A stretch of DNA of 64,000 nucleotides from Cladorhizidae sp. MBARI D1340-BT2 (GCA_028752905.1 JAQNBH010000002.1:32387530-32451529); one strand, 5' to 3'. Positions 1-10,430 are shown, counted from the stretch's first letter. Notes: a model not told the origin generated them from the sequence alone. Numbers and translations: made by a program.

Positions 1-1360
1 AGAAAGGAGTCACTCCTGGATGAGAAAGGAGTCACTCCTGGATGAGAAAGGAGTCACTCCTGGATGAGAAAGGAGTCGCTCCTGGATGAGAAAGAAATCA
101 CTCCTGAATGAGTAAGGAGTCGCTCCTGGATGAGAAAGGAGTTACTCCTGGATGAGAAAGGAGTCACTCCTGGTTGAGAAAGATTTCACTCCTGGATGAG
201 AAAGGAGTCGCTCCTGGATGAGAAAGGAGTCACTCCTGGATGAGAAAGTAGTCGCTCCTGGATGAGAAAGGATTTACTCCTGGATAAGAAAGGAATCGCT
301 CCTGGATTAGAAAGAAGTCGCTCCTGGATGAGAAAGGAGTCGCTCCTGGATGAGAAAGAAATCACTCCTGAATGAGTAAGGAGTCGCTCCTGGATGAGAA
401 AGGAGTTACTCCTGGATGAGAAAGGAGTCACTCTGGTTGAGAAAGGTTTCACTCCTGGATGAGAAAGGAATCGCTCCTGGATGAGAAAGGAGTCACTCCT
501 GGATGAGAAAGTAGTCGCTCCTGGATGAGAAAGGATTTACTCCTGGATAAGAAAGGAATCGCTCCTGGATTAGAAAGAAGTCGCTCCTGGATGAGAAAGC
601 AGTTGCTCCTGGATGAGAAAGGAGTCACTCCTGGATGAGAAACTCCTGGATGAGAAAGCTGTCAATCCTGGATGAGAAAGGGTGCACTCCTGTATGAGAA
701 ACGAGTCACTCCAGGATGACAAAGGAGTCGCTCCTGGATGAGAAAGCAGTCGCTCCTGGATGAGGAAGGAGTCCCTCCTGCATGAGAAAGTAGTTGCCCC
801 TGGATGAAAAAGGAGTCACTCCTGGATGACAAATGTACCGCTCATGGATGAGAAAGGAGTTTATCCTGGATAAGAAAGGAGTCCGCTCCTGGATGAGATA
901 GGAGTCATTCCTAGGTGAGAAAGGAGTCGCTCCTGGATAAGAAGGAAGTTGCTAGAAAGGAGGCGATCCTGGATGAGAAAAGAGTCACTCCAGGAAGAGA
1001 AAGGTGTCGCTCCAGGATGAGAAAGTAGTCGCTCCTGGATGAGAAAGCATCGCTCCTGGATGAGAAGGACTCACTTCTGGATGAGAAAGCTGTCGCACCT
1101 GGATGAGAAAGGAGTTGATCCTGGATGAGAAAGCAGTCACTTCTGGACGAGAAAGGAATCGGACCTGGATGAGAAAGCAGTCGCTCTTGGATAAAAAATG
1201 AGTTGATCATTGATGAGAAAGCAGTTGATCCTGGATGAGGAATGAGTCACTCCTGGATGTCACTCCTGGATGAGAAAGTAGTCGCTCCTGGATGAGAAAG
1301 GAGTCAATCCTGGATGAGAAAGGAGTTGCTCCTGGATGAAAAAGGAGTCACTCCTGGATT
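1..1360. repeat. Satellite 1 higher-order repeat, copy 1
   Basis: Base 1 corresponds to base 1361, and every diagnostic variant unit recurs exactly 1360 bp later, so this is one full period of a higher-order repeat of about 62 units. The choice of base 1 as its start is arbitrary. The first 600 bases hold well-conserved units; 630-1350 holds more diverged and shortened ones. By eye the only difference from copy 2 is at 1148 (C here, T at 2508). Confidence 0.95.
66..590. repeat. Nested 263/264-bp tandem duplication inside satellite 1
   Basis: The block at about 66-327 is repeated at about 328-590. The unit AAAGAAATCA occurs at 91 and 355 (offset 264), and TGAGAAAGTA occurs at 241 and 504 (offset 263). 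The 1-bp change of offset is a deleted C in CACTCTGG near 430. This is twelve 22-bp units copied as one block. It recurs in the other HOR copies near 1426-1950 and 2786-3310, so it predates the 1360-bp amplification. Confidence 0.88.
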
Positions 1361-2720
1361 AGAAAGGAGTCACTCCTGGATGAGAAAGGAGTCACTCCTG
1401 GATGAGAAAGGAGTCACTCCTGGATGAGAAAGGAGTCGCTCCTGGATGAGAAAGAAATCACTCCTGAATGAGTAAGGAGTCGCTCCTGGATGAGAAAGGA
1501 GTTACTCCTGGATGAGAAAGGAGTCACTCCTGGTTGAGAAAGATTTCACTCCTGGATGAGAAAGGAGTCGCTCCTGGATGAGAAAGGAGTCACTCCTGGA
1601 TGAGAAAGTAGTCGCTCCTGGATGAGAAAGGATTTACTCCTGGATAAGAAAGGAATCGCTCCTGGATTAGAAAGAAGTCGCTCCTGGATGAGAAAGGAGT
1701 CGCTCCTGGATGAGAAAGAAATCACTCCTGAATGAGTAAGGAGTCGCTCCTGGATGAGAAAGGAGTTACTCCTGGATGAGAAAGGAGTCACTCTGGTTGA
1801 GAAAGGTTTCACTCCTGGATGAGAAAGGAATCGCTCCTGGATGAGAAAGGAGTCACTCCTGGATGAGAAAGTAGTCGCTCCTGGATGAGAAAGGATTTAC
1901 TCCTGGATAAGAAAGGAATCGCTCCTGGATTAGAAAGAAGTCGCTCCTGGATGAGAAAGCAGTTGCTCCTGGATGAGAAAGGAGTCACTCCTGGATGAGA
2001 AACTCCTGGATGAGAAAGCTGTCAATCCTGGATGAGAAAGGGTGCACTCCTGTATGAGAAACGAGTCACTCCAGGATGACAAAGGAGTCGCTCCTGGATG
2101 AGAAAGCAGTCGCTCCTGGATGAGGAAGGAGTCCCTCCTGCATGAGAAAGTAGTTGCCCCTGGATGAAAAAGGAGTCACTCCTGGATGACAAATGTACCG
2201 CTCATGGATGAGAAAGGAGTTTATCCTGGATAAGAAAGGAGTCCGCTCCTGGATGAGATAGGAGTCATTCCTAGGTGAGAAAGGAGTCGCTCCTGGATAA
2301 GAAGGAAGTTGCTAGAAAGGAGGCGATCCTGGATGAGAAAAGAGTCACTCCAGGAAGAGAAAGGTGTCGCTCCAGGATGAGAAAGTAGTCGCTCCTGGAT
2401 GAGAAAGCATCGCTCCTGGATGAGAAGGACTCACTTCTGGATGAGAAAGCTGTCGCACCTGGATGAGAAAGGAGTTGATCCTGGATGAGAAAGCAGTCAC
2501 TTCTGGATGAGAAAGGAATCGGACCTGGATGAGAAAGCAGTCGCTCTTGGATAAAAAATGAGTTGATCATTGATGAGAAAGCAGTTGATCCTGGATGAGG
2601 AATGAGTCACTCCTGGATGTCACTCCTGGATGAGAAAGTAGTCGCTCCTGGATGAGAAAGGAGTCAATCCTGGATGAGAAAGGAGTTGCTCCTGGATGAA
2701 AAAGGAGTCACTCCTGGATT
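1361..2720. repeat. Satellite 1 higher-order repeat, copy 2
   Basis: Second full 1360-bp period, aligned without gaps to 1-1360. The same irregular units appear at the same offsets, for instance the shortened unit near 2000 and the fused unit near 2615. Near identity of irregular units means the whole period was copied recently, rather than each unit being homogenised separately. Confidence 0.95.
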
Positions 2721-3335
2721 AGAAAGGAGTCACTCCTGGATGAGAAAGGAGTCACTCCTGGATGAGAAAGGAGTCACTCCTGGATGAGAAAGGAGTCGCT
2801 CCTGGATGAGAAAGAAATCACTCCTGAATGAGTAAGGAGTCGCTCCTGGATGAGAAAGGAGTTACTCCTGGATGAGAAAGGAGTCACTCCTGGTTGAGAA
2901 AGATTTCACTCCTGGATGAGAAAGGAGTCGCTCCTGGATGAGAAAGGAGTCACTCCTGGATGAGAAAGTAGTCGCTCCTGGATGAGAAAGGATTTACTCC
3001 TGGATAAGAAAGGAATCGCTCCTGGATTAGAAAGAAGTCGCTCCTGGATGAGAAAGGAGTCGCTCCTGGATGAGAAAGAAATCACTCCTGAATGAGTAAG
3101 GAGTCGCTCCTGGATGAGAAAGGAGTTACTCCTGGATGAGAAAGGAGTCACTCTGGTTGAGAAAGGTTTCACTCCTGGATGAGAAAGGAATCGCTCCTGG
3201 ATGAGAAAGGAGTCACTCCTGGATGAGAAAGTAGTCGCTCCTGGATGAGAAAGGATTTACTCCTGGATAAGAAAGGAATCGCTCCTGGATTAGAAAGAAG
3301 TCGCTCCTGGATGAGAAAGGAGTCTCTCCTGGATG
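2721..3335. repeat. Satellite 1 higher-order repeat, truncated copy 3
   Basis: Third period, cut off after about 615 bp. It follows copies 1 and 2 until about 3317. The last unit (GGAGTCTCTCC, 3319-3329) differs from the matching place in copies 1 and 2 (GCAGTTGCTCC), after which the array ends in GGATGGATTTC. The end is abrupt, with no gradual decay of the units. Confidence 0.93.
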
Positions 3336-3655
3336 GATTTCTTTGTGTAGGTTTTGTTGTCTACATAGAGCGATGTAGCAATTGCCCAGCTCAAAAGTCT
3401 AATGTCAAACTGCAATTTATTCTCTACACACTCTGAGTCTATATACTTTATAAAAAAATTATAAATGCCAACAAATAAAGTCTGTGAAATGAGTTAATTA
3501 GCAAGCATTAAAATAATACGGCAAAAATCACATGGATTGTAGAATAGCATAACTAGTTTTTAGTAGCACTTTTCTGATACTCAAGTAAGACTTATTTTAG
3601 TAGCACAATATAATTATTTGCATGGTAGATCTAACCTGCAGTAGCCGAGTAATTA

Positions 3656-3817
3656 ATGTGGACTGTCACTGAAACTGAATTTCTTCGAGTTCCCGTCGCC
3701 TCCAAACAAATATTATTAGAGTCTGAAAAACTCTGTAAATTCATTCATATCCCTCTCAATGTCTTTCTTGAAGTCATCAGTAGCGATGGCTTGCTAGCTG
3801 GTGTTGCTGTATATTAA
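3656..3817 (+). other. Short ORF of 53 codons, unrecognised, doubtful
   Basis: An ATG at 3656 opens a frame of 53 codons that ends at TAA 3815-3817; an in-frame TAA at 3650 closes it upstream. Around it, CTAACCTGCAG (3631-3641) resembles a 3' splice site and GTAAGT (about 3821) resembles a 5' splice site. However, the stop codon lies before that donor, so a simple internal exon does not work in this frame. The middle of the peptide is rich in Leu, Ile and Val. I do not recognise the family. Chance ORFs of this length are common in such DNA, so it is listed only because it is the most protein-like stretch of the island. Confidence 0.12.
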
Positions 3818-4170
3818 CGATGTAAGTCCTAACTTCTCATTCACAAACACTTATACTGAATATGCAGTTGCTGCTAGCCATTGGGGGTGGAGTTCAGGTC
3901 GAAGTTTGAGATTGCTTCCATTTTGTTATGTTATATGATGATAGGTCAATATGATATGATGATGGCTGAGCATCATCTTGTGAACCAGCCTTTAGGCCCT
4001 CAATAACAAATCAGTATAGTCTGCTTGGACTTGAATATTTAGTTGCATAGAAGAATTCCAACACTAAGCAAACTTATTCCATTCCATAAAGTACATGCAT
4101 ATATATTGCCATATGCTTTTGCTTTTATATACTTCACTTGTTTTGAAGAAGAAAAGTCAAAACAAATTAA

Positions 4171-4297
4171 TTAAAATCAACTCAATAACCACTTCAATTT
4201 TTATTCACTCGACGTTTCCAGGAATTATTCCTTATGAAGACTAGAGTATCTAGTCGAAACATCGAGTGAATAAAAATTGTTGAGAAGGTGATTTTAA
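4171..4297. mobile_element. Foldback (MITE-like) element A
   Basis: Inverted arms at 4195-4218 and 4256-4279 match at 23 of 24 positions. The left arm holds ACTCGACGTTTC and the right arm GAAACATCGAGT. Shorter outer matches (TTAAAATCA at 4171, TGATTTTAA ending at 4297) extend the hairpin. The middle holds two more palindromes: GGAATTATTCC (4221-4231) and GACTAGA/TCTAGTC with a 3-nt loop (4239-4255). There is no room for a transposase, so if it is mobile it is non-autonomous. No clear target-site duplication was found. It shares core and 3' tail with the element at 6303-6421. Confidence 0.72.
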
Positions 4298-4543
4298 TGT
4301 TACTATATCAACTGAGATTTCATTGAGGAAACAAATTCAGTTACACAGCATTTCTCGATGGCAGCTGTAAGTGACATATGACATCCATGCACTTTGACTC
4401 TCCATAAAAAAATCAATCATTGAGTTATATAATGAACTATGCACACATCTAATTAAGCTTAGAAAAAATTGACCTAAGTAAGAATGCGGAGAGTTCACTA
4501 TAATTATGTGATCAGTTCATGATGTCTGTCAGACTATGTTTGG

Positions 4544-4684
4544 ATGAAGTTCTTTTATGAGTGTTGGTCAAGCACTTTGGTCTGCCTGTGGAAGAAACAA
4601 GCAATAAGAAAGGAGAAGGTATGTCTTGATACCTTGGGGAATGTACCCTCAACCCCAACACAGTCTGTTTATGGACAGAGTTGA
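4544..4684 (+). other. Short ORF of 46 codons, unrecognised, doubtful
   Basis: ATG at 4544, stop TGA at 4682-4684; the frame is open back to a TGA at 4520. A good 5' splice-site-like string (GAAG then GTATGT, about 4616-4624) and an acceptor-like CCAACACAG further on could define a tiny intron of about 50 bp. On the other strand, a long pyrimidine run followed by CCACAG also looks like an acceptor. These conflicting signals suggest chance. No domain or known family is visible. Confidence 0.08.
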
Positions 4685-5450
4685 AGCACTGGAACTAGGT
4701 ACATTCTTGTGGAGCAAACATTGCCATTCTCTCTGATTTTATGAATGGTGCAGAGGATATAGTGTTCTGATATTAAGTGTAGTCTTAGCTATAAAGTATA
4801 ACTACAGCAGCCTCTAGGTAGTTGATGGCATGTGTAATGCATGCAAAAATTCTTCCTGGGTGCTATATGGGTTGATAAACTAAATATGATTATCAGAGTC
4901 AATCAAGTATAGAATGACAATCTCTAGCATATTCCCACTTGGTTCTCAAAACTGCAGCTAGGTTTAAAAGTGTAGACCAACATCCTGATGGTGTTCAGCC
5001 ATATTTTAGTATTTTCTATCATTACTAATTGGCAAAACAAACTTTATCACAATGTACTTCTATAACCCAATAAAGGAACATAGGATATGGTTGCTATGAA
5101 GTTCAGTGATCCTGTGAATTATTTTTATTTTTTAAGGGGGGACAGTTGCATTTTTTTATTAAAAACTTGTGGTTAGCTACCAGTTTATAGCTCCGTAGAT
5201 TCTGTAAACTTCATGGTATGGACTTAATATATAGCTCAAAAGATAGGTCTCTATGTGTGCTCTCTTTTGATACTAAAATAGTTTTGATAGATATAACGAT
5301 AGCGAAGTTACTGGAGCTAAAGTGGAGGGAACTTCAAAACCTGAATGCCTGATTTTGCCACATAGCTATATATCTACATATTGCAAAGTGCTAATGAGTT
5401 CAAATTACCGAGTGTTTTCATTAGGCTCTAAAACGTATCTTCATCAAGCG

Positions 5451-5505
5451 CGTGGGTAGAAAATGAGTTTTATGGATTATTAACGAAATTCATTTTCCAC
5501 CCACG
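5451..5505. repeat. Foldback element B, 20-bp arms
   Basis: CGTGGGTAGAAAATGAGTTT (5451-5470) is matched in inverted orientation by 5486-5505 (18 of 20 positions), with a 15-nt spacer. Just upstream, AAAACGTATCTTCATCA (from about 5431) resembles the CGTTTC and CTTCATCA style of the other foldbacks in this island, so it may be part of a larger element of the same type. No target duplication seen. Confidence 0.6.
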
Positions 5506-6002
5506 TGGGAGCATGTTTTTATAATTCTCTCCTAAATGCAGCCATGAAAGAGTTAATTATCAACAGCCTACCTGCTGATTTTTTTCTGTAATGAGCATTA
5601 CAACATTTTAGGAATCTTGTAGTACATCTGTTATTTGAAGGGGAGGAAAAGAATAGATGCATAGAATATCTTTGGTGATAAATACAGTTAAGCAAATGGT
5701 TCAAGTTATGCTAAAAGTTGTTTTCAGAGCTAATAACAGCCAAAACATTTGCCTTGGCTACTAAGAAGCTGCCAATGTGAGTTCACTGCAATATGAGCCT
5801 TGAAGATAAGACACCATGAGGATGAATTCCAAAGAGTTTTATCACTTAAAAAAAAATTGTTATACCAATTCAAGGCCCGAGCTGCTTTAAGTAAGATATC
5901 AGATATATTTTGAAGAGGGGGGCTATATACCATTTAAAAAAAAGGGAGTGTTTGGGCACTTGATGGGCAAACTTATTACTTTAAGTGTTCTCTTTTAGAT
6001 TT

Positions 6003-6090
6003 TTTTAATTTTTATAGCCAACATTTCAACTGAAATAGTCGGTCTTAATCAGAGGAAAATTTAGGTTGCTCTAATAAAAAAATATCTGAT
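6003..6090. repeat. Possible degraded foldback element C
   Basis: A T-rich run with TTTTTATAGCCAACATTTCAAC on the left loosely matches the inverted right side (GGTTGCTCTAATAAAAAA). The centre has ATTTCA/TGAAAT with a 2-nt loop (6023-6036), followed by GGTCTTAATCAGAGGAAA, again of the CTTCATCAG style. The long arms need gaps to align, so this is a weaker case than elements A, B and D. Confidence 0.35.
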
Positions 6091-6302
6091 TGAAAGAGAA
6101 ACCTTAAAGTATTTAATGTCAGTGGGGAATAATCATACACCATGTTGCTTTTGCCAGCTTTGTGAAGGCATGTCATAGGATAAAATGCATTATATATGAC
6201 ATATAGCCGAGTAACAACCATGTATTCTACTCTGCTGTAAACATGGCAGGTGTTATTATGTATACCCTTTTTTCTTTGTGTTACTTATAAAAAATAATAA
6301 TA

Positions 6303-6421
6303 TTATAATAACCTTCTTAATAATCAACCTGAAATAATTATTGTATTCCCTCAACATTTCGAATAATGAGAAACATCGAGAGAGTACAATTTAAGGTTGA
6401 TTATTGGGAAGGATATTATAA
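6303..6421. mobile_element. Foldback (MITE-like) element D
   Basis: A nearly complete hairpin: the left arm (TTATAATAACCTTCTTAATA and onward to about 6361) pairs with the right arm ending GGAAGGATATTATAA at 6421, with scattered mismatches. The core GAAACATCGAG matches element A (4256). The 3' tail TCAACTGAGA (6430) also matches element A's tail at 4309 at nearly the same distance. It is nested inside the inverted-repeat pair 6219-6630. Confidence 0.7.
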
Positions 6422-6471
6422 TTTTATTGTCAACTGAGAGTTCATTAAGAATAATTTACTGTTTTGTTCTT

Positions 6472-6520
6472 TAATTATTATTATTAGCTAATTATTATTA
6501 TTAGCTATTATTATTATTAT
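6472..6520. repeat. ATT microsatellite
   Basis: About 49 bases of ATT/TTA triplets broken twice by AGCT. Lies between foldback element D and the right-hand 36-bp inverted repeat. Confidence 0.9.
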
Positions 6521-6642
6521 CTTTGTTTTATTTTTCCACAACTTGTTCATGTGCTGGATGCTGATAAGCACACTTAAGCCTTTGTTAGCACATCAACACC
6601 TGCCATGTTTTTTGCAGAGTAGAATACATGGGGCTTCAGAGT

Positions 6643-9600
6643 CTCAATACCTACTAGCACTTACTACTAGTAATATAATACACACACAACAGGAATAATA
6701 CACAAATCACTCAATACTTACTAGCACTTACTACTAGTAATATAATACACACACAACAGGAATAATACACACATCACTCAATACCTACTAGCACTTACCA
6801 CTAATAATATAATACACACACAACAGGAATAATGCAGCACATCAATCAATACTTACTAGCACTTACTACTACTAATATAATACACACACAACAGGAATAA
6901 TGCAGTACATCACTCAATACCTACTAGCACTTACTACTAGTAATATAATACACACACACTAGGAATACTGCAGCACATCACTCAATATCTACAAGCACTT
7001 ACTACTAGTAATATAATACACACACAACAGGAATAATGCAGCACATCACTCAATACTTACTAGCACTTACTACTAGTAATATAATACACACACAACAGGA
7101 ATAATGCACACATCACTCAATACCTACTAGCACTTACTACTAGTAATATAATACACACACAACAGGAATAATGTAGCACATCACGCAATACACTTACTAG
7201 CACTTACTACTAGTAATATAATACACACACAACAGAAATAATGCAGCACATCACTCAATACTTGCTAGCACTTACTACTAGTAAGATAATACACACACAG
7301 GAATAATGTAGCACATCACTCAATACACTTACTAGCACTTACTACTAGTAATATAATACACACACAACAGGAATAATGCATCATATCACTCAATACCTAC
7401 TAGCACTTACTACTAGTAATATAATACACACACAACAGGAATAATGCATCACATCACTCAATACTTACTAGCACTTACTACTTGTAATATAATACATACA
7501 AAACAGGAATAATACACACATCACTCAATACTTATTAGCACTTACTATTAGAAATATAATACACACACAACAGGAATAATGCAGCACATCACTCAATACT
7601 TACTAGCACTTACTACTAGTAATATAATACACACACAACAGGAATAATGCATCACATCACTTAATACTTACTAGCACTTACTACTAGTAATATAATACAC
7701 ACACAACAGGAATAATGCATCACATCAATCAATACTTACTAGCACTTGCTACTAGTAATATAATACACACACAACAGGAATAATGCATCACATCACTCAA
7801 TACCAACTAGCACTTACTACTATTAATATAATACACACACAACAGGAATAATGCAGCACATCATTCAATACCTACTAGCACTTACTAGTAGTAATATAAT
7901 ACACACACAACAGGAATAATGCAGCACATCAATCAATACTTACTAGCACTTACTACTAGTAATATAATACACACACAACAGGAATAATGCAGCACATCAC
8001 TCAATACTTACTAGCACTTACTTCTATTAATATAATACACACACAACAGCAATAATGCAGCACATCACTCAATACTTACTAGCACTTACTACTAGTAATA
8101 TAATACACACATAACAGGAATAATGCTAACATCACTCAATACCAACTAGCAATTACTACTATTAATATAATACACACACAACAGGAATAATGCATCACAT
8201 CACTCAATACTTATTAGCACTTACTATTAGTAATATAATACACACACAACAGGAATAATGGACACAACACTCAATACCTACTAGCACTTACTACTAGTAA
8301 TATAATACACACACAACAGGAATAATGCAGTACATCACTCAATATCTACTAGCACTTACTACTAGTAATATAATACACACACAACAGGAATAATGCACAC
8401 ATCACTCAATACCTACTAGCACTTACTACTAGTAATATAAAACACACACAACAGGAATAATGCAGCACATCACTCAATACTTATTAGCACTTACTATTAG
8501 TAATATAATACACACACAACAGGAATAATGCAGCACATCACAAAATATCTACAAGTACTTACTACTAGTAATATAATACACACACAACAGGAATAATGCA
8601 GCACATCACTCAATACCTACTAGCACTTACTACTTATAATATAATACACACACAACAGGAATAATGCATACATCATTGAATACCTACTAGCACTTACTAC
8701 TAGTAATATAATAAACACAACAGGAATAATGCATCACATCACTCAATTATTATTATTAGCACTTACTATTAGTAATATAATACACAGACAACAGGAATAA
8801 TGCAGCACATCACTCAATACTTATTAGCACTTACTATTAGTAATATAATACACACACAACAGGAATAATGCAGCACATCACTCAATACTTACTAGCACTT
8901 ACTACTAGTAATATAATACACACACAACAGGAATAATGCATCACATCACTCAATACTTACTAGCACTTACTACTAGTAATATAATACACACACAACAGGA
9001 ATAATGCATCACATCACTCAATACTTACTAGCACTTACTACTTGTAATATAATACACACACAACAGAAACACATCAATCAATACTTACTAGCACTTGCAA
9101 CTAGTAATATAATACAAACACAACAGGAATAATGCATCACATCACTCAATACCAACTAGCACTTACTACTATTAATATAATACACACACAACAGGAATAA
9201 TGCAGCACATCATTCAATACCTACTAGCACTTACTAGTAGTAATATAATACACACACAACAGGAATAATGCAGCACATCAATCAATACTTACTAGCACTT
9301 ACTACTAGTAATATAATACACACACAACAGGAATAATGCAGCACATCACTCAATACTTACTAGCACTTACTTCTATTAATATAATACACACACAACAGGA
9401 ATAATGCAGCACATCACTCAATACTTACTAGCACTTACTACTAGTAATATAATACACACATAACAGGAATAATGCTCACATCACTCAATACCAACTAGCA
9501 ATTACTACTATTAATATAATACACACACAACAGGAATAATGCATCACATCACTCAATACTTATTAGCACTTACTATTAGTAATATAATACACACACAACA

Positions 9601-10417
9601 GGAATAATGGACACAACACTCAATACCTACTAGCACTTACTACTAGTAATATAATACACACACAACAGGAATAATGCAGTACATCACTCAATATCTACTA
9701 GCACTTACTACTAGTAATATAATACACACACAACAGGAATAATGCACACATCACTCAATACCTACTAGCACTTACTACTAGTAATATAATACACACACAA
9801 CAGGAATAATGCAGCACATCACACAATATCTACAAGCACTTACTACTAGTAATATAATACACACACAACAGGAATAATGCATCACATCACTCAATACCTA
9901 CTAGCACTTACTACTTATAATATAATACACACACAACAGGAATAATGCACACATCATTCAATACCTACCTAGTTATATAATACACACACAACAGGAATAA
10001 TGCAGCACATCACTCAATACTTACTAGCACTTACTACTAGTAATATAATACACACACAACAGGAATAATGCAGCACTTCACTCAATACCTACTACCACTT
10101 ACTACTAGTAATATATACACACACAACAGGAATAATGCAGCACATCAATCAATACTTACTAGCACTTGCTACTAGTAATATAATACACACACAACGGGAA
10201 TAATCCACACATCACTCAATACCTACTAGCACTTACTACTATTAATATAATACACACACAACAGGAATAATGAAGCACATCACTCAATACTTACTAGGAC
10301 TTACTACTAGTAATATAATACACACACAACAGGAATAATACACACATCACTCAATACTTACTAGGACTTACTTCTATTGATATAATACACATACAACAGA
10401 AATAATGCAGCACATCA
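6643..10417 (+). repeat. Satellite 2 tract F1 (forward)
   Basis: First tract, beginning at CTCAATACC just after the 6219-6630 element. It contains an internal duplication with an offset of 1349 bp: the run of variant monomers from about 7780 to 8400 recurs in the same order at about 9130-9750. Odd monomers: a short one at about 9060 that jumps from CAACAG to AAACACATC, and a shortened one near 9970 (CCTACCTAGTTATATAATAC) that reappears in every later forward block. Confidence 0.95.
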
Positions 10418-10430
10418 TTATATTACTAGT
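10411..10430. other. F-to-R junction, class A
   Basis: CACATCA joins TTATATTACTAGT between 10417 and 10418. No short palindrome at the join: the forward monomer is cut in its linker and the reverse one starts in its TATA-like part. Followed by AAGTCCTAG and, 40 bases on, CATTAGTCC. Confidence 0.92.

Larger units (their letters stand above)
1..3335. repeat. Satellite 1: 22-bp tandem array
   Basis: About 150 head-to-tail copies of a 22-bp unit whose core reads GAGAAAGGAGTCACTCCTGG, followed by AT before the next copy. The unit is about 50% GC, clearly richer than the rest of the window. Common variants change the middle of the unit (TCACTCC, TCGCTCC, TTGCTCC, TTACTCC) or GGAGT to GAAAT, GTAGT or GCAGT. 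A few units are shortened, for example near 640 and 1255. Most units contain GAGTC. The array begins before base 1 and stops at about 3335, where the sequence turns into unrelated AT-rich DNA. Minus-strand reading frames of 88 and 99 codons lie in it but are by-products of the repeat. Confidence 0.97.
6219..6630. mobile_element. Inverted-repeat pair enclosing a 412-bp segment
   Basis: 36 bases at 6219-6254, starting CATGTATTCTACTCTGC, recur in inverted orientation at 6595-6630 with 33 of 36 matching. Between them lie foldback element D and an ATT microsatellite. The size and terminal inverted repeats fit a small non-autonomous DNA transposon, but no flanking target duplication is evident. The right arm ends about 12 bases before the first satellite 2 monomer. 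It could also be a remnant inverted duplication. Confidence 0.6.
3336..6642. other. AT-rich single-copy-looking island between two satellites
   Basis: About 3.3 kb that belongs to neither satellite. No RNA gene or convincing exon was seen. It holds several foldback elements, listed separately, with little recognisable sequence between them. Small items: a 6-bp-arm hairpin at 3361-3378 (CTACAT/ATGTAG); the direct repeat TTTTAGTAGCAC near 3557 and 3595; a 7-bp-arm hairpin at 4616-4635 (AAGGTAT/ATACCTT). Stretches such as 4300-4500, 4700-5400 and 5510-5990 show nothing I can name. Confidence 0.85.

Noticed and set aside
186..452. 88-codon minus-strand ORF, repeated at 1546-1812 and 2906-3172
   Set aside because: Lies wholly inside satellite 1 and is a readout of the 22-bp unit. 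Identical copies come from the 1360-bp HOR, not from conservation.
911..1210. 99-codon minus-strand ORF, repeated at 2271-2570
   Set aside because: Same reason: repeat-encoded low-complexity frame in the diverged part of the HOR.
1..3335. AP-1/Gcn4-like sites (GAGTCA) in satellite 1
   Set aside because: Only part of the binding core is present, and any such short string would be multiplied by the repeat; no regulatory meaning can be claimed.
3245..3436. 63-codon plus-strand ORF crossing the right edge of satellite 1
   Set aside because: Half of it is satellite units and half is AT-rich flank; no domain, no codon signal.
5519..5704. 61-codon minus-strand ORF
   Set aside because: No recognisable family, no start context or splice support; length expected by chance.
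5730..5933. 67-codon minus-strand ORF just upstream of the previous one
   Set aside because: In a different frame from its neighbour and separated by stops. I considered a frameshifted relic gene but recognise no motif.
6643..10417. CRISPR array
   Set aside because: The whole unit is repeated with no unique spacers, units differ by drift, and the context is eukaryotic.
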